This document shows, in pieces, positions 45,229 through 56,724 of a DNA stretch of 64,000 nt (positions within the stretch are counted from its first letter, which is position 1; every line of letters begins with the position of its first letter). Position numbers and translations under genes: made by a program. A model generated the notes under the pieces. That model was not told the origin of the DNA. It saw nothing but the letters and a program-made list of their open reading frames with translations, and searched no databases. Origin of the DNA: Patellaria atrata CBS 101060 (Eukaryota; Ascomycota; Dothideomycetes; Patellariales; Patellariaceae); assembly GCA_010093705.1 (NCBI GenBank), contig MU006091.1:796702-860701 (forward strand). Direction: 5' to 3'.

Positions 45229-46465
45229 ATGCCTCTTTCTAGTGATATTGGGATAGATTACTCTAAGTTTGATCCGAACTCCATCAGTGAGAAGACCGCA
45301 AAGCTCAACGATCAGCTAGTAAGAACTGCAAACGATGGACCGAAATGGTACGAGGTATGGAGGCCAAACAGTAACAAGCTTATTCATTATCTTGGTTGAC
45401 GCTCTTCAAGGTGGGAGCCGCCAAATACCGTCAAATGCGGTGGAACGGGGAGACGCCTCTTCCAAAGCCTACTGTCTTAGAAGAAGGAGTAAATTTTGAT
45501 ATTCCATCGCGTGAGGCTGAACGTCACATACCTTGTCGGATGTTCAAGCCGTCAGATGGGCGAGTGAAAGGGTTGTTCTTGCATATCCACGGCGGGGGCT
45601 GGGTACTCCAATCCGAAAACTAGTACGCAACATGTAAAGCATTTCCTTTATTGTTTAATCAATGTCCTACGACGCTGAATAAAATGAATCAGTCAAGATA
45701 CCCTCCTGAAATTTCTTGCCGATGCCGCGAACTTGACCGTCATCTCCGTCGGCTACAGACTCGCTCCCGAGGACCCTTGGCCGGCCGGTCCTGACGACTG
45801 CAACGATGCGGCGGAATACTTCGTCGACAATGGTCCGTCTCAGTTCGGTGCTGAGCTCATGTTTGCTGGTGGGGAGGTGAGATTATACTCCTCCCGTCTC
45901 CATTCACATCGTAGTTAGTGACATAAACCGCTCTACACAGTCAGCCGGTGCCCACCTCACAGCCCTCATAGCTATCCATCTCCTCAATTCTCGACCATCT
46001 TTCAGATTCCATGGTCTTGTTCTTAATTGCGGTGCTTATGACCTTTCAAACTTCCTACCCGCGGTTTCCAACTTTCACCGTCTTCTCGTTCTAGACCATG
46101 ATATCATGAAACATTACGTCGATGTTCTCTGCCCTAATACAACTGCTGAGCAGCGAAGGGACCCACGGATCTCTCCTTTCTTCACAGATTTCAAACGTCT
46201 ACCGGGAAAACTCCCGCCGGCGTTATTCACAGTGGGTACAGAGGACTGCCTGCTTGATGACACGGTGATGATGGTACTGAAGTGGCAGATGAGTGGTGCA
46301 GAAGGTGTGTGCAAAGTTTATCCGGGGGCACCACATGGTTTTTTGCTGTTTACGGATGAGCAAACCGAGACAGCGGGGCAGTGTCGTGCACATATAAAGG
46401 AGTTCCTGCATGAGAAGATTGCGGAGAGGAAGATACAAGCTTTCGGAGGGCGGTTTTTGCAATGA
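45229..46465 (+). CDS. HSL-type alpha/beta hydrolase (esterase/lipase)
   Basis: Four exons (45229-45354, 45411-45622, 45693-45876, 45941-46465) encode 348 residues in phase. The oxyanion-hole motif HIHGGGWV is in exon 2. VISVGYRLAPEDPWPAGPDD and the nucleophile motif GGESAGAHL span the junction of exons 3 and 4. The acid residue probably lies in VGTEDCLLDD and the histidine in GAPHGF. These are the hallmarks of the hormone-sensitive lipase (Abhydrolase_3) family, which hydrolyses short-chain esters. There is no signal peptide, so it is probably cytosolic. Substrate unknown. Confidence 0.9.
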
Positions 46466-46917
46466 TTTCAAATGATCAGTTCATACTATTGAAGGGACGC
46501 AGAGATAGTGAACAAGTATTCATTTGTTCTTTTAGCACGAATACAGTCCACTGTATGAGTGGTTTAAACGTTTCCCAAAGGCAACACAAGGCCGGTGTTA
46601 GAGAAACAAGTCATTCCACTCCTAATTTAAGTAATCCTTCACGAGATTGTTCCTCGACGAGAAATTGCCTAACTTTCCCAACCTTTCCAGATACCCATCA
46701 TTGCCATGATCATTCACATCATTACCATCAAGAACTCCCCAAGTCAATCGAGATCCCACCCAAACCGACCAACGTGTTGCTGTAGGCGGTGAGGTGAGGG
46801 GGTGCAAGAATTATTGGTTTTGCATGGATAAGATGAGGTAGAGTCGTTATTCATCAATTTTCGGTACCAAGTAGAGCGAGGTTTGGTAGTATGGATGTCG
46901 AGGTCGTAGTGAGGAGC
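46466..46917. other. Intergenic region, convergent gene ends
   Basis: About 450 bases between the stop codons of the esterase and eL41. No coding or repeat signal. Confidence 0.45.
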
Positions 46918-47072
46918 TTACTTGCTGATCAACTTATCAGTGATGCTCTCGTGACTTGGATTTCGAAGCTATGTAAAAGCTTCTTGAGGAGGTGAACATA
47001 CCTGCGGGCCCTAACCTTTCTCCTCTTACGTTTGAGACGTCGAACTCGCTTCTTTCTCCACTTAGCTCTCAT
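46918..47072 (-). CDS. RPL41: 60S ribosomal protein eL41 (RPL41)
   Basis: Exon 1 (47072-47002) encodes MRAKWRKKRVRRLKRKRRKV and RAR plus two bases of a Ser codon. A 77-nt intron with donor GTATGT and acceptor CAG leads to a 7-nt last exon (46924-46918) that completes Ser, adds Lys and stops with TAA. The 25-residue product differs from yeast Rpl41 at about one position (Thr to Val). It is the smallest and most basic ribosomal protein and sits at the subunit interface. It is divergent from the FHA kinase gene, with 392 bp between starts. Identification rests on the near-identical sequence. Confidence 0.96.
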
Positions 47073-47464
47073 CTTCGATAGCTGGTTGCTGGCGGCAGAA
47101 GTCAGTAAAAAGTGCTGACTCCAGAAGCTGTTATCATTCTAGTTCGGGTGTCTTGCAGACACAATGACGATCTTATGAACCATTGAACTAATTGCACCAA
47201 AACAATTGGGCTTATTTTACTTACTTTCAAAGATGAGTGTTTTGCTGAAGATGATGAAAGAAAGGTTGTGTTTGGAGCAGTTGAAGCTACATTTGTGTGA
47301 GCTCTCGCTTAATAAATGAGTCTAACCATATATGGAAAGGAATAGGTCTGACTAAGAGGAACGGGAAACCTCGACGTAAAACAACTGTTTCTACATCGAC
47401 AGGGTAACACTTCAACTTTTAATTAGAAGAAAGGTGAGGAGGTAGGTGAGAAGGGGCTGCGAAA
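47073..47464. other. Divergent promoter region
   Basis: About 390 bases shared by RPL41 and the FHA kinase. A strong ribosomal-protein promoter is expected here. I could not identify a specific factor site with confidence. Confidence 0.45.
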
Positions 47465-49855
47465 ATGGAGATGGACTTAGAAACTGGACCGCAAAACTCA
47501 GCCAACTGCACCTCTTATCTTGAAGTTAGGGAAGCTTTCAATAACCCATTCCCTAAAAGGAATGCTGAAATCATTCCCATATTACCTAATGATTGTTTCT
47601 ATTTAGGAAGAAATGTATCTACTTGGTATGTGCTTTTATGCTATCACCGAGATCAACTATTAATGTTTTGGTAGTCGACGCGCATGGGAAGATCCGACAA
47701 TTTCTAACAAGCACCTACAAATCCGTTGTGTTGTATTTGAGGAAGATGCTACATCCGGGATTGCTCCTCTAATCTACGCTGAGGACCTGTCGACGAATGG
47801 GACCCAATTTGGACGTTTATGTGACTTCACAGGTTCTGTTACCCACGACCTGCCTGCCCGTATTAGAAGAAAGTCCGGCGGTATCTTACTCAATGACGGC
47901 GACACGTTGAAATTAGGAGCGTCTGTCCTACTCACCTACCGTTCATCTGTACGTCTGGGCCGCACAGGTGCTCAAATCGATCTTGTTCAGCAGGAGGAGC
48001 GGAAGGTGATTAAGTTCTTCTACTCGATGGTATGCAATACTGATCTACCCAGTGGTTAAATGACCATTATAAGATCAGTATGCGGAAACTTGGGGTGGGA
48101 GGCTTTGGGTGCGTGTTTGCAGCACGTGAAGTTACGAGCAACCGTCAAGTCGCGTGCAAGTTCATAGATTTGCGTGGACTAAAGGATGAGTTGAAAAAAA
48201 CGTTCGAAATGACGATGATTGGCTCAAAATACTTCACGGACTCGATGCGTGAATCACATCGCGGAACCGAAACCCCGAAAAAGGAAGATGCTCGCCGACA
48301 AAAGCTACTTGACGAAGAATATTTTCTTCTACTACAGAAGAAGTTTCGAGAGTTTCAGACCCTGAAAGATTTGGACCACGTGAGTCGTAAATGACCGTAT
48401 TCGATATGAATTCTAACATTAACTAGCCTAATATTATAAGGTTAGAGAAAGTATTCTGGAGTGGCAATAGCATGTAAGGGTCCCTTGTTCTCTACTTCCC
48501 CTACTCATACATTTTAGATACATCTTCCAGGAACTTGTCACTGGTGGCGATCTGTTTTCCTTTCTTGAAGGTAAAGGTGGTCAACTTACTGACCCCGAAG
48601 CTGCTGTCATCATTCAACAGATTCTGAGGGCTGTTGATTACTTACATGACCGAGAAATAGTTCACCGGGACCTAAAACCTGATAATGTGCTAATGGCTTC
48701 GTCGAAGGACGGCATCCGCGTTGTTCTCACTGATTTTGGCAATGCTCGATATCTCCCAGGAGAAGGAACGGCGGGTCAAACACGCGAGATGCGGAAACAG
48801 AGGATGTTTTCAATCGTTGGCACTTGGGAATATGCTGCTCCGTAAGTAATCAGTTCTTTACCCGTTCTTGACTCCTAATAAGGTCTCCTAGTGAGATCCA
48901 TATGAAGAACAAACAGATACCTGCAAATTTGGGTTATTCTAAAGCGGTAGACATGTGGTCTATTGGATGCATCACAGCCGCCCTCTTGACTGGAGATGTA
49001 CTTTTTATAGACAGATCACACCCGCTATATAGCCAGGATCCCGCTCAGGTTATTCTAGACTTGGCAGCCAATTGTAACCTCGATGTTCTCCAAGAAGGCG
49101 AGCAATGGAAGGATGTTGGTCGACGGCCAAAAGACTTTATCAGGAAGCTTCTAGTATTAAACGAAACTCAAAGAATGAACGTCAAGGAAGCCTTGATTCA
49201 CAAGTGGTTTACCAGTCCATGCTATGCTGCGGAGTTTCGAGCAGTATATGAGCGAGCATGCTCAGATTGGCGGCCCCGCCGTAAACCATTCAATCTAGTT
49301 GAGCCATTGAAGCATCCCGGTGGATCTTTCCAAGACCAAGAGGACGATTCAGTAAAGGAGCCTCTACGATCCAGACGACGTCTAGTGGAGGGACCTCCCT
49401 CCCCCTCGAAATCGTTTCGCCCACACCTATCTACTATTGTAGAAGACCTCGAAGATCTTGAATTTATGCAAGATCTTGTCATCCGTTCCGACTCAACTGA
49501 ATCCTCTATCAACTTGACGGGCCGATTAGCGTACAATAGTGCTCCGGAGTTAAATGAATGTTATTCTGAGAATGCATCATTTCAATTCTCAAACCTTCCT
49601 CAACATTCGGGGATTGAACTTTCTAGCTACGGTAGGTATGGTCGCCCGGACCCGAATAGTGAAGAAGACAATTTGAATGAACCCCCCAGTTGCTTGACAG
49701 ACACCAATTGTAACGCATCGGGCCACGGCGGGAGCGTGACCATGGGAGCTCATCCCGCAGAGTCTAACGTAACGAACGTGGTAAGAAAACGCTGCATTTC
49801 CATTTCCCAGGAGGGCGAACTAGTATCAGGTGTTAAAAGGCCCAGGTCGGACTGA
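47465..49855 (+). CDS. FHA-domain serine/threonine kinase (Chk2/Mek1 type)
   Basis: Six exons (47465-47625, 47675-48005, 48053-48379, 48427-48473, 48518-48841, 48892-49855) give 717 residues. An FHA domain at about 35-150 has FYLGRN, ISNKHLQI and DLSTNGTQFG, and should bind phosphothreonine. The kinase domain (about 168-505) has LGVGGFGCVF, ACKF, IVHRDLKPDNVL, LTDFGNARYL and WEYAAPEI, so all catalytic residues are present. About 50 charged residues are inserted between the beta-3 Lys and helix C, and the activation segment is long. The C-terminal 210 residues are disordered. FHA plus kinase fits the checkpoint kinase Chk2/Rad53 or meiotic Mek1 group. I lean to Mek1-like but cannot separate them here. 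Confidence 0.87.
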
Positions 49856-50383
49856 GGTCTTCTGTCGCTCGCTTTGATCAGATTTGTGGAAGTAATAGCT
49901 GTCAATCTGCTTTGACCTTAAGTCATGTGGTGTGGATGAGGAGAATTCTAACCGAAACATATTTCTCATTTCAAAGAAGTACACCGTGCAAGTACAAAAT
50001 CAGTGCATGCGCTAGGATTATAACGAGCATACTAACACCTGTTTTCAGACATGCCAGAGTTAGTAAGATCCATATTAGGGTTCTAAAATCCCAAAGCTAT
50101 AGAACAAATTCGGAAGACCAACAAGCACAAAGTATCTTGATTTCATACTTTATTACTACCGTTATTCTAATCAGGTTCAATAAGTATCCAGTTTTTCTAT
50201 ATGATCTTGGATAAAAAGCTCAGTCAGTATAAGAACCTGGCCGAAGATCTCAAAATCCATGTCCGCAATAAAGATTGAGGCAGGGGAGGATTGATAAGCC
50301 AAGCATCACTTACTCACGATATCTTCGACCAATTTACACAATGCATATCGATTAACTACGTTTCGAGCAGAGAGCTGTTGAGG
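49856..50383. other. Gene-free stretch
   Basis: About 530 bases downstream of the kinase. The open frame at 49912-50214 has no features of a protein family. Likely 3' sequence. Confidence 0.4.
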
Positions 50384-50664
50384 TCAGACATCGCTCCTGG
50401 TGGCGTAGAAGCGACATAGCACGGCGTTCTTAAGTAGGAAGCGCTTGAGTTCAGATTCCCAAGTACCGGTCAACAGGTGAACAAACTCACCATTTTAGGC
50501 TCACTAGCTACATTACTGGGCCCGGGTAGATAGTTGCTTGTCTTAAAAGATGTCTCTTCTCTGAAGGGGACATCAATGCCGAGTACAGTAGCACGATTGC
50601 CATCCTTATGGGTCCCTTTTTTTTTCTTTTTTTTTCGAATTCTGCCGCGATGCGCGCTCCACAT
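50384..50664 (-). CDS. Possible small two-exon gene of unknown function
   Basis: Two exons can be joined: 50664-50491 and 50443-50384, with donor GTGAGT, a 47-nt intron and acceptor AAG, giving 77 residues. Exon 1 begins MWSAHRGRIRKKKKKK, the Lys run coming from two A9 tracts, and continues to VLGIDVPFREETSFKTSNYL. Exon 2 ends RFLLKNAVLCRFYATRSDV. The sequence looks coding and the splice sites are good, but no family is recognised. The true start may lie in an upstream exon. It could be the 3' end of a longer gene that includes the open region up to 51191. Confidence 0.28.
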
Positions 50665-51538
50665 CTCATCTGAATATTCCCGAATGGCAAAAAAGACGGA
50701 TCCAGGTTAGGAGGCCACATACAACCTCGACATGTGCTGTGGTCTTCTGACTCAACTTGCTTATATAAGTTATAGTGCTGTACAAGTCCCGTCTTAGCTG
50801 GACATGCTCTACCCGGTAACGCACGCAATCTGAGCGATGGTGGTCAAATGTAGGGAAGTGGTAAGCATACCAGCATGCCTTGTCAATATGATCTGAAGTA
50901 TTCACGAACCATCGGAGAAAAACGTGGGGGGGTGCGGGCAAAGAGAAGGGGGGTAAAGTTGATATGTGGTGGTGGGTAAGGTCTTCGAAGGTACGTAGTC
51001 TTGTGTGGGAGGGGCGGAAGCCGCGGAGGATACCCCTTAAGGCTAGAATGGGAGGGGTTGAAGGAGGCTTGAAAGCGGTGGGAGAAGAAAAAGTTATGGG
51101 TACAGTGGAGGTAGATCTGGAAGGCAAAAAATACAACCCTTTTGAAGGATAAAAACTGTATTCTAGTGGCTATCTGAAGTGGGTTATTCAAGAAAGTACT
51201 TTAGCCACCTCAATCATCTCTTCAATCTCTACCTTACTGTATGAGCATCAATTGGAGGATCCATGAGGGGGCCATGTAATTTAACCGCAACCATGACGGC
51301 ACCGAAGATTGTTTACGGTAGAGTCTCGAGTAACATCCATATTGCCGAATTGACTCGAGCAGCTGCAGAGTTTTTAATCTATCAGAACTATCTTGATACC
51401 TGTTGCAGGGAGGATATATATCTTGCGCCTTGCTCAAACATCTCTCTTCATTTCTGCCTGTTAGCTTTGCAATTGACCTCTTACATACCCTCAACACTAT
51501 TACACGAATAAGATACTTTTAGAACAAGGTTAACAAAA
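50665..51538. other. Ambiguous region with overlapping open frames
   Basis: Between about 50880 and 51190 three frames are open: two on the minus strand (one with FRPSHTRLRTFEDLTHHHIS, one ending PMVREYFRSY) and one on the plus strand (ending EVDLEGKKYNPFEG at 51152). A good GTATGC donor after DHIDKACW on the minus strand hints at an exon, but I could not build a complete model. The remainder up to 51538 is the promoter side of the reductase gene. Confidence 0.3.
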
Positions 51539-52711
51539 ATGGTACCAACACTTAAACTAGCATCTGGCTATGAAATGCCTATCGTAGGCTTCGGGTTGTG
51601 GAAAGTTGGCGCAGAGACCTGTGCGGATACAGTCTACAATGTATATCCCGGCCCCCTACCCCCCTATTAAGAACATGGCAACTGAGCCCTGTAGGCGATC
51701 AAAGCAGGCTACCGTCTGTTCGATGGCGCATACGACTACGCCAACGAGAAGGAAGCCGGTGAGGGTATACGTCGCGCCATTGACGAGGGTCTCGTCAAGC
51801 GTGAAGATCTCTTCGTGACCTCCAAGATCTGGAACAACTACCACGCAGCAGAGCATGCGGAAAAGATGGCAAAGTCCCAGCTCGAGACCTGGAATATCGG
51901 CTACCTCGACCTGTTCCTAATCCACTTCCCAGTCTCACTCGAGTTCGTCGATCCTAAGGATTCGAAGTTCCCTGTACGTGTTCCTTCCTCAAGGCTCTCC
52001 AAATCACCAAGTCGTCATGGATTAAGTGCTAATATTCCTTTTCCTAGGGTTGGTGGTTACCCGACGGCTCTCTAGCAGCAACGGCCAAAGTCCCCATCTC
52101 CGAAACCTGGAAAGTCCTCGAATCCCTTGTGGACGCCAAGCTCGTCCGCTCCATCGGCGTCTCCAACTTCCAGTCCCAACTCCTCTTCAACACCATCAAC
52201 GAGGCCCGCCACCCGGTCTCCGTCCTCCAGATCGAGCACCACCCCTACCTCACCCAACCGGGTCTCGTGCTCGGCGCGCAGGAGAACGGCGTGCAGGTGA
52301 CCGCCTACTCGAGCTTCGGCGCACAGAGTTTCCTAGAGTTGCCCGAGGCGTTCAGGGGCCGAGCGAAGGGCCTGCAGATGCTGTTGGAGCACGAAACCAC
52401 CAAGGGAATTGCGGGTAAGTTGGGCAAGACCCCGGCGCAGGTGTTGCTGAGGTGGTCGACGCAGAGGTATGTCATCCCGTAACTCCCTTTTCCCTATTTC
52501 CCGGGAAAGTAAATGAGGGCTGATGTGTGTAAATAGGGGTATCGCCGTTATCCCCAAATCCAACAATCCCGAGCGCCTCGCGCAGAACCTTGCCGTCACC
52601 GACTTCGACCTCGCCGAGGACGATATCAAGGCCCTCTCTTCGCTCGATAAGGGTCTGAGATTCAACGACCCGGGTTACTATCTCGACAAGCCATTGAGAA
52701 TCTTCGGTTAA
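51539..52711 (+). CDS. XYL1: NAD(P)H-dependent aldo-keto reductase, D-xylose reductase type
   Basis: Four exons (51539-51640, 51695-51973, 52048-52466, 52537-52711) encode 324 residues, the usual length for xylose reductases. The catalytic tetrad is visible: Asp and Tyr in [10 protein letters not shown], Lys in VTSKIWN and His in LIHFPVS. The cofactor-binding motif is [13 protein letters not shown], and the C-terminus is [21 protein letters not shown] and LQIEHHPYL are also diagnostic. These enzymes reduce xylose, arabinose and related aldehydes to sugar alcohols in the cytosol. Exons 2 and 3 are noticeably GC-richer than the surroundings, as in highly expressed genes. The exact substrate is not certain. 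Confidence 0.9.
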
Positions 52712-53054
52712 GCTCAGAATGACGAAGTGGCTGTTCGAATGATGTGATTGGGGCGGTTTTCAGTTCCAGAGTATTATTTTTGCCGTTTCTGTGGTTGAAA
52801 TCGTGGACTGCATGCATGGTAGTAATATCTCTAGAATTTGGACCATGTTGTTCGTCGTTCCCGGAGCTGTTTAGAAGAAGTGCGATGGAGTCATAGTTGC
52901 GCGTCATGATAAGTATTGCGATTTCCCAGTCGATTGGGATGAGAGGAAATATTGTGCTGAATTCAGGAGGTTCTAAGGGAATGGGAATTATCGACAAATT
53001 ACAATACCTGACAAAGACAAAAATTATTACACCCTAACGAAAAATGCTATCCCT
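52712..53054. other. Intergenic region, convergent gene ends
   Basis: About 340 bases between the stop codons of the reductase and the F-box protein. No features seen. Confidence 0.45.
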
Positions 53055-54104
53055 TTAGTGTCCTTCTACTGCGGCAACACCTAAATCACCATCCGCAATT
53101 GCCCCCATTACTTCCTCAACTTCCTCTCCGCGTTGTTCCAGTACCCATTCAAGCGTTTGAACCCACGTCTCCCCATTATTGTCGAACCAATCGCCTAGCC
53201 CCTTAACATAGCTTTCCACTTGACCCTTTAACGGTGCATTTTCCTTCAACCAAAGAATCTGCTCAGGATCTAGCTTCAGCATATCTTCCACAACATAGTA
53301 GTGTCCAATATCGTCACCCCAGCCCTCACACCCAGGTTCATGGTACGGCGTCGCCATATACTTGGATGAAAAGTAGCGTGTTGTCATAGCCGCGGTATTA
53401 TGATACTGACTGGACAGTGGAAATGGTGTGAACGGTGGTGTAGAATAGTTGAGGTGGATGTTGAAGAGCAGTTGCCCTGCATCGTGCTCTGGGAAGCGTT
53501 TCTTGAACTTCCCGGCTATTGTACCGTTCGAGGGACACACATCATGATGAACCACCTCACGTAGAACTCCATGCACATCCGCAATCTCCGCGAGTTCTAC
53601 AGTACTCCAGTTATGGAGAAGCTCAGCGCGCTCGGATCGCACGGTAGGAACCATGCGTCTCTCACGGGTATGTGTAGGGGTATGAAACGCGCGGGTATAA
53701 AGCCAGAGCCGATACAGAGCGCGACGAAAGTAGTAACATTCCTTAGATGTGAGAAGACGGCGGTCTACGAAATTGTACTTCCATTTTTTGAAGGGATAGA
53801 TGTCACACCACTTCTCTGCGATGCGGCCTGTGCGAATAACTTGCTTGAGTAGGGTAAGAGAAAAAGGAACGGAACGGATGATATGAGCTGGTTGGCTGGC
53901 GTTGTGCGTGAGAAGCTGGACAACGTCTTCGAGAGGACCATATTGGAAGTCAGCAGCGTGCTGTAGGATAGTAAGCTTTTGGGAGGACGAGTAGATCCCA
54001 CGAAAGCGTCGGCATGTGGAGGAGAGGGCCAGGACATCGGAAATGGTGTTACAGGAAAGGAAAACTTGGGTGATAAGCTCGGTTGCAACGTTTTCGAAAA
54101 GCAT
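53055..54104 (-). CDS. F-box-like protein, fungal family
   Basis: One uninterrupted frame of 349 codons. The N-terminus FENVATELITQVFLSCNTIS followed by DVLALSSTCRRFRGIY is an F-box, which binds Skp1 in SCF ubiquitin ligases. The rest has no leucine-rich or WD repeats. It resembles the large and variable set of fungal F-box proteins with unknown targets. It lies head to head with another F-box-like gene at 54817. Confidence 0.8.
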   Translation of the reverse strand: MLFENVATELITQVFLSCNTISDVLALSSTCRRFRGIYSSSQKLTILQHAADFQYGPLEDVVQLLTHNASQPAHIIRSVPFSLTLLKQVIRTGRIAEKWCDIYPFKKWKYNFVDRRLLTSKECYYFRRALYRLWLYTRAFHTPTHTRERRMVPTVRSERAELLHNWSTVELAEIADVHGVLREVVHHDVCPSNGTIAGKFKKRFPEHDAGQLLFNIHLNYSTPPFTPFPLSSQYHNTAAMTTRYFSSKYMATPYHEPGCEGWGDDIGHYYVVEDMLKLDPEQILWLKENAPLKGQVESYVKGLGDWFDNNGETWVQTLEWVLEQRGEEVEEVMGAIADGDLGVAAVEGH

Positions 54105-54816
54105 CTTGATGGATATTCTTTTTCTATATTTCGTTTATTTTCCAATTTTTTTAATAGCAATAACTGCAAATTTCAATTTGGGTTGTTGATGACACCTTCA
54201 GACGATATAAGGATTCTAATTCTGATATTTACTGCTTCGACAACGTGAGTTGCCGAAGGGGAGACGAAGGGTTTAAATAATATAGACCCCTCCTTTGGGG
54301 CTATAGAAGAGAGGGGTGACATTCTGTAGAGAATGAAGATCAGAATGAGAATGAGAATGAGTCGCATTCAGGCCAAAAAGGCCGATGATGGTTGAGGTCG
54401 TCATATTTGCTTGTGGAGAGAAAAGGAGAAGGTGAGGTCGGAGCTGGGAAACGCGATAAGTAATAAATATACTGCCAAACTGGATCTCACCGCCCTGGCG
54501 ATTTGCATTATTTATATTTTTATCTGTTGAACCCCCTTTCTTCTCACCCAGTAATGACCTATGGGGTAGCCTGATTTGCTGTAAGACTGCATTGTCACAC
54601 TCCAAGGGCTCCTACCTGCATGTGGCCAATTTCCTACCTTGTACTGTATGTACCTCCTGCTTGAACGACGTATATCTGTTTGGCCGCCACCAACGCATCG
54701 CCACATATCTCCACTACATTAGAAGTATTTAATACCTAAGTATCTCCGCGAGGAACCTGGAGACTGGCCTTCCACAGTTAAGCATTTGTCGAGTTGCAAC
54801 CTCCAGCATCGGAATC
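54105..54816. other. Divergent intergenic region
   Basis: About 710 bases between two F-box-like genes transcribed away from each other. A short AGAATG-type repeat (three units, about 54342-54361) is present. A minus-strand frame through 54273-54605 is open but has no family features. Confidence 0.45.
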
Positions 54817-55521
54817 ATGAGAGAGCCCCAAATTCAGGAATCCTCAAAGACCTCCTATTTCCTCAAATTACCTCTCGAAATCCGTCAAGAAATCTTTAGT
54901 TACATACTTCCTACCACCTTCAAGGACAAGAATCACGGCATTGCATGGCGTCGTGGTCATATCGCGCTGCTCGCCGTAAATAGGCAACTCAATGAAGAAT
55001 GTCTGGATCTTATGTATGGCCACAGCACGTTCACAATAGACGTAACATACGATTCAATCAGATTCCGCTACCAGTGGGTTCTGCCATCATTACTTTGTCC
55101 AAATAAGAGATATCCGTTCTTAACTTGTTTTCCGCCACACCTTCTACGGCTCATCAAGTATTATGAGATCAGTGTTGAGCATGTAGATGGCTATACTGGA
55201 ATGATCAAGTATAACTGCCAAGGTCCGGGGCTGACGGATGGGTTGAGGGCCCAAGTACAGAAATTAGTGGAAGTTATGGTAACTGCGGGAGAGTTACATA
55301 GAGTCAAAATCTACTTGTCCCATGGCAACAAAGTTCTGAAGCAAATCCGCACCGTGGCTGTCTTTGCGGTCGAAAGAGGGAAGAATGCAGCCGTGATACA
55401 GACGGTGCTTGATCCTTTCAGAAGCTTGAAAGGAGTCCGCCAGGCAAGAGTCATGGGGACTGATATGCAAGATGACTTTGCTCGAGCTCTGGAGAAGCAG
55501 ATGATGGCTCATTATTCGTGA
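54817..55521 (+). CDS. F-box/2EXR-like fungal protein
   Basis: One exon of 234 residues from the ATG at 54817. The segment SYFLKLPLEIRQEIFSYILP is the typical beginning of fungal F-box-like/2EXR proteins, followed by IALLAVNRQLNEECLDLMYG and a FTIDVTYD strand. These small proteins are numerous in Pezizomycotina and poorly characterised. The C-terminal half shows no known domain. Confidence 0.78.
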   Translation: MREPQIQESSKTSYFLKLPLEIRQEIFSYILPTTFKDKNHGIAWRRGHIALLAVNRQLNEECLDLMYGHSTFTIDVTYDSIRFRYQWVLPSLLCPNKRYPFLTCFPPHLLRLIKYYEISVEHVDGYTGMIKYNCQGPGLTDGLRAQVQKLVEVMVTAGELHRVKIYLSHGNKVLKQIRTVAVFAVERGKNAAVIQTVLDPFRSLKGVRQARVMGTDMQDDFARALEKQMMAHYS

Positions 55522-55633
55522 ATGCCCAACTTATGGACCGGTTCCGCTGGGGTATATGTACAAAGCAAGGACATCTCAATAACATTGGAGAGCTTGCTCC
55601 GATAACTCTACTACCGGAATTTGGGCAACCCGA

Positions 55634-56724
55634 TCATGCGAATAGAACCCTATTATCTAGAGCATCGCGCTCCTTTTTGCGACCACCCTCTGTGTTAAGT
55701 CCAAGATCACCTCTCTTGATCTTTCTTTCCATACCTTGTTCACTTCTACGGTTGAATTTTCCAGCTCTCGCGAGCCTCAATTCGGCCCTTATTTGATTCG
55801 GTGATACGAACTCCTTGTTTTCGTATATAACAGGTCCTCCAAAGCTCGATTCTAGTATCACGATAGGAGTTAGGACGAATCTCGGCCCTATTTCTACCAA
55901 ACCGAGATTGGTCTCTAAACCTTTACTCTCTTTGGAATTTAGCTTATATTCAGATTCTCCATTTTCTGTAGGTTTCTGCTTTCCCGGGTCTGTTTCGTTG
56001 ATCTGGTAACACCGTATCCATATCTTTCCATCTGCTACCGTGAATCCCATGACATGATCTATGAAGGGTTTTACCTTCCTCGATGTTTTTGGAACGCCGA
56101 ATGTGTGTGTGAAAAGCTCTTTAATGACCCGCAGATGCGCTTGCTTTTCGAACGCAGCATCAAAGGAGAGTATAGGGCGAGACCCTTTCAAGCAGTTACC
56201 TGTGAAATGTAACTCCTCCATGGTGTGTACTATAAAACTATGAGTATGGACAACGTTACGTTACACCCGGCTTGAAATCCATATCACACTCACAGTTTTG
56301 TAAATGCATCTTGACCGTAGGTCCATTCGGTGGTTTACTCATCCAAACATAGAGATCTTTGCCCTTTCTCGCCTCAAAAAATAGTACATTATTACAATTG
56401 TAGAGGTCCGCAAGTTCGTTCAGTTGATACAGTTTGGTCTTCGTATCGAGCTTTGCATCTTTGCGGCTGTGAGGAAGTAATGAGTGGATATCGTTCAAAA
56501 GGTGTCGATGTCTATTATTCACCATTAGCTAATCCTTTTAATGATAGAGATCTACGAAGTCAGTGCGCCAGAATTATCCTCTGGCGCAAACTGTTCTCAT
56601 ACCGGAAGGTAACGCCTCTCGAGCTTAGAATGAGAACCCTTTGCCGATTCCTCTTGGAACCGCTAGCCTTGTCGCCGTCCTTGCTCCTGTCTGTTTTCGA
56701 AAGAGACTTATAGACTGTGGCCAT
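55634..56724 (-). CDS. BRX1: Ribosome biogenesis protein Brx1
   Basis: Three exons (56724-56603, 56511-56294, 56229-55634) give 311 residues in phase. The Brix domain fills about residues 30-255: RQRVLILSSRGVTFRHRHLL, then KLYQLNELADLYNCNNVLFF, MEELHFTGNCLKGSRPILSF, and near the end LTPIVILESSFGGPVIYENK. Brx1 is a nucleolar factor required for 27S pre-rRNA processing and early 60S assembly. The C-terminus is basic (RSEQGMERKIKRG) and ends DNRVLFA. Divergent from the DUF2015 gene; the 5' ends are about 380 bp apart. Confidence 0.95.

Noticed and set aside
48030-48052. A 23-nt intron in the FHA kinase with donor GTATGC
   Set aside because: Too short to be spliced. An upstream donor at 48006 gives a normal 47-nt intron with a CTGAT branch motif and the same downstream frame.
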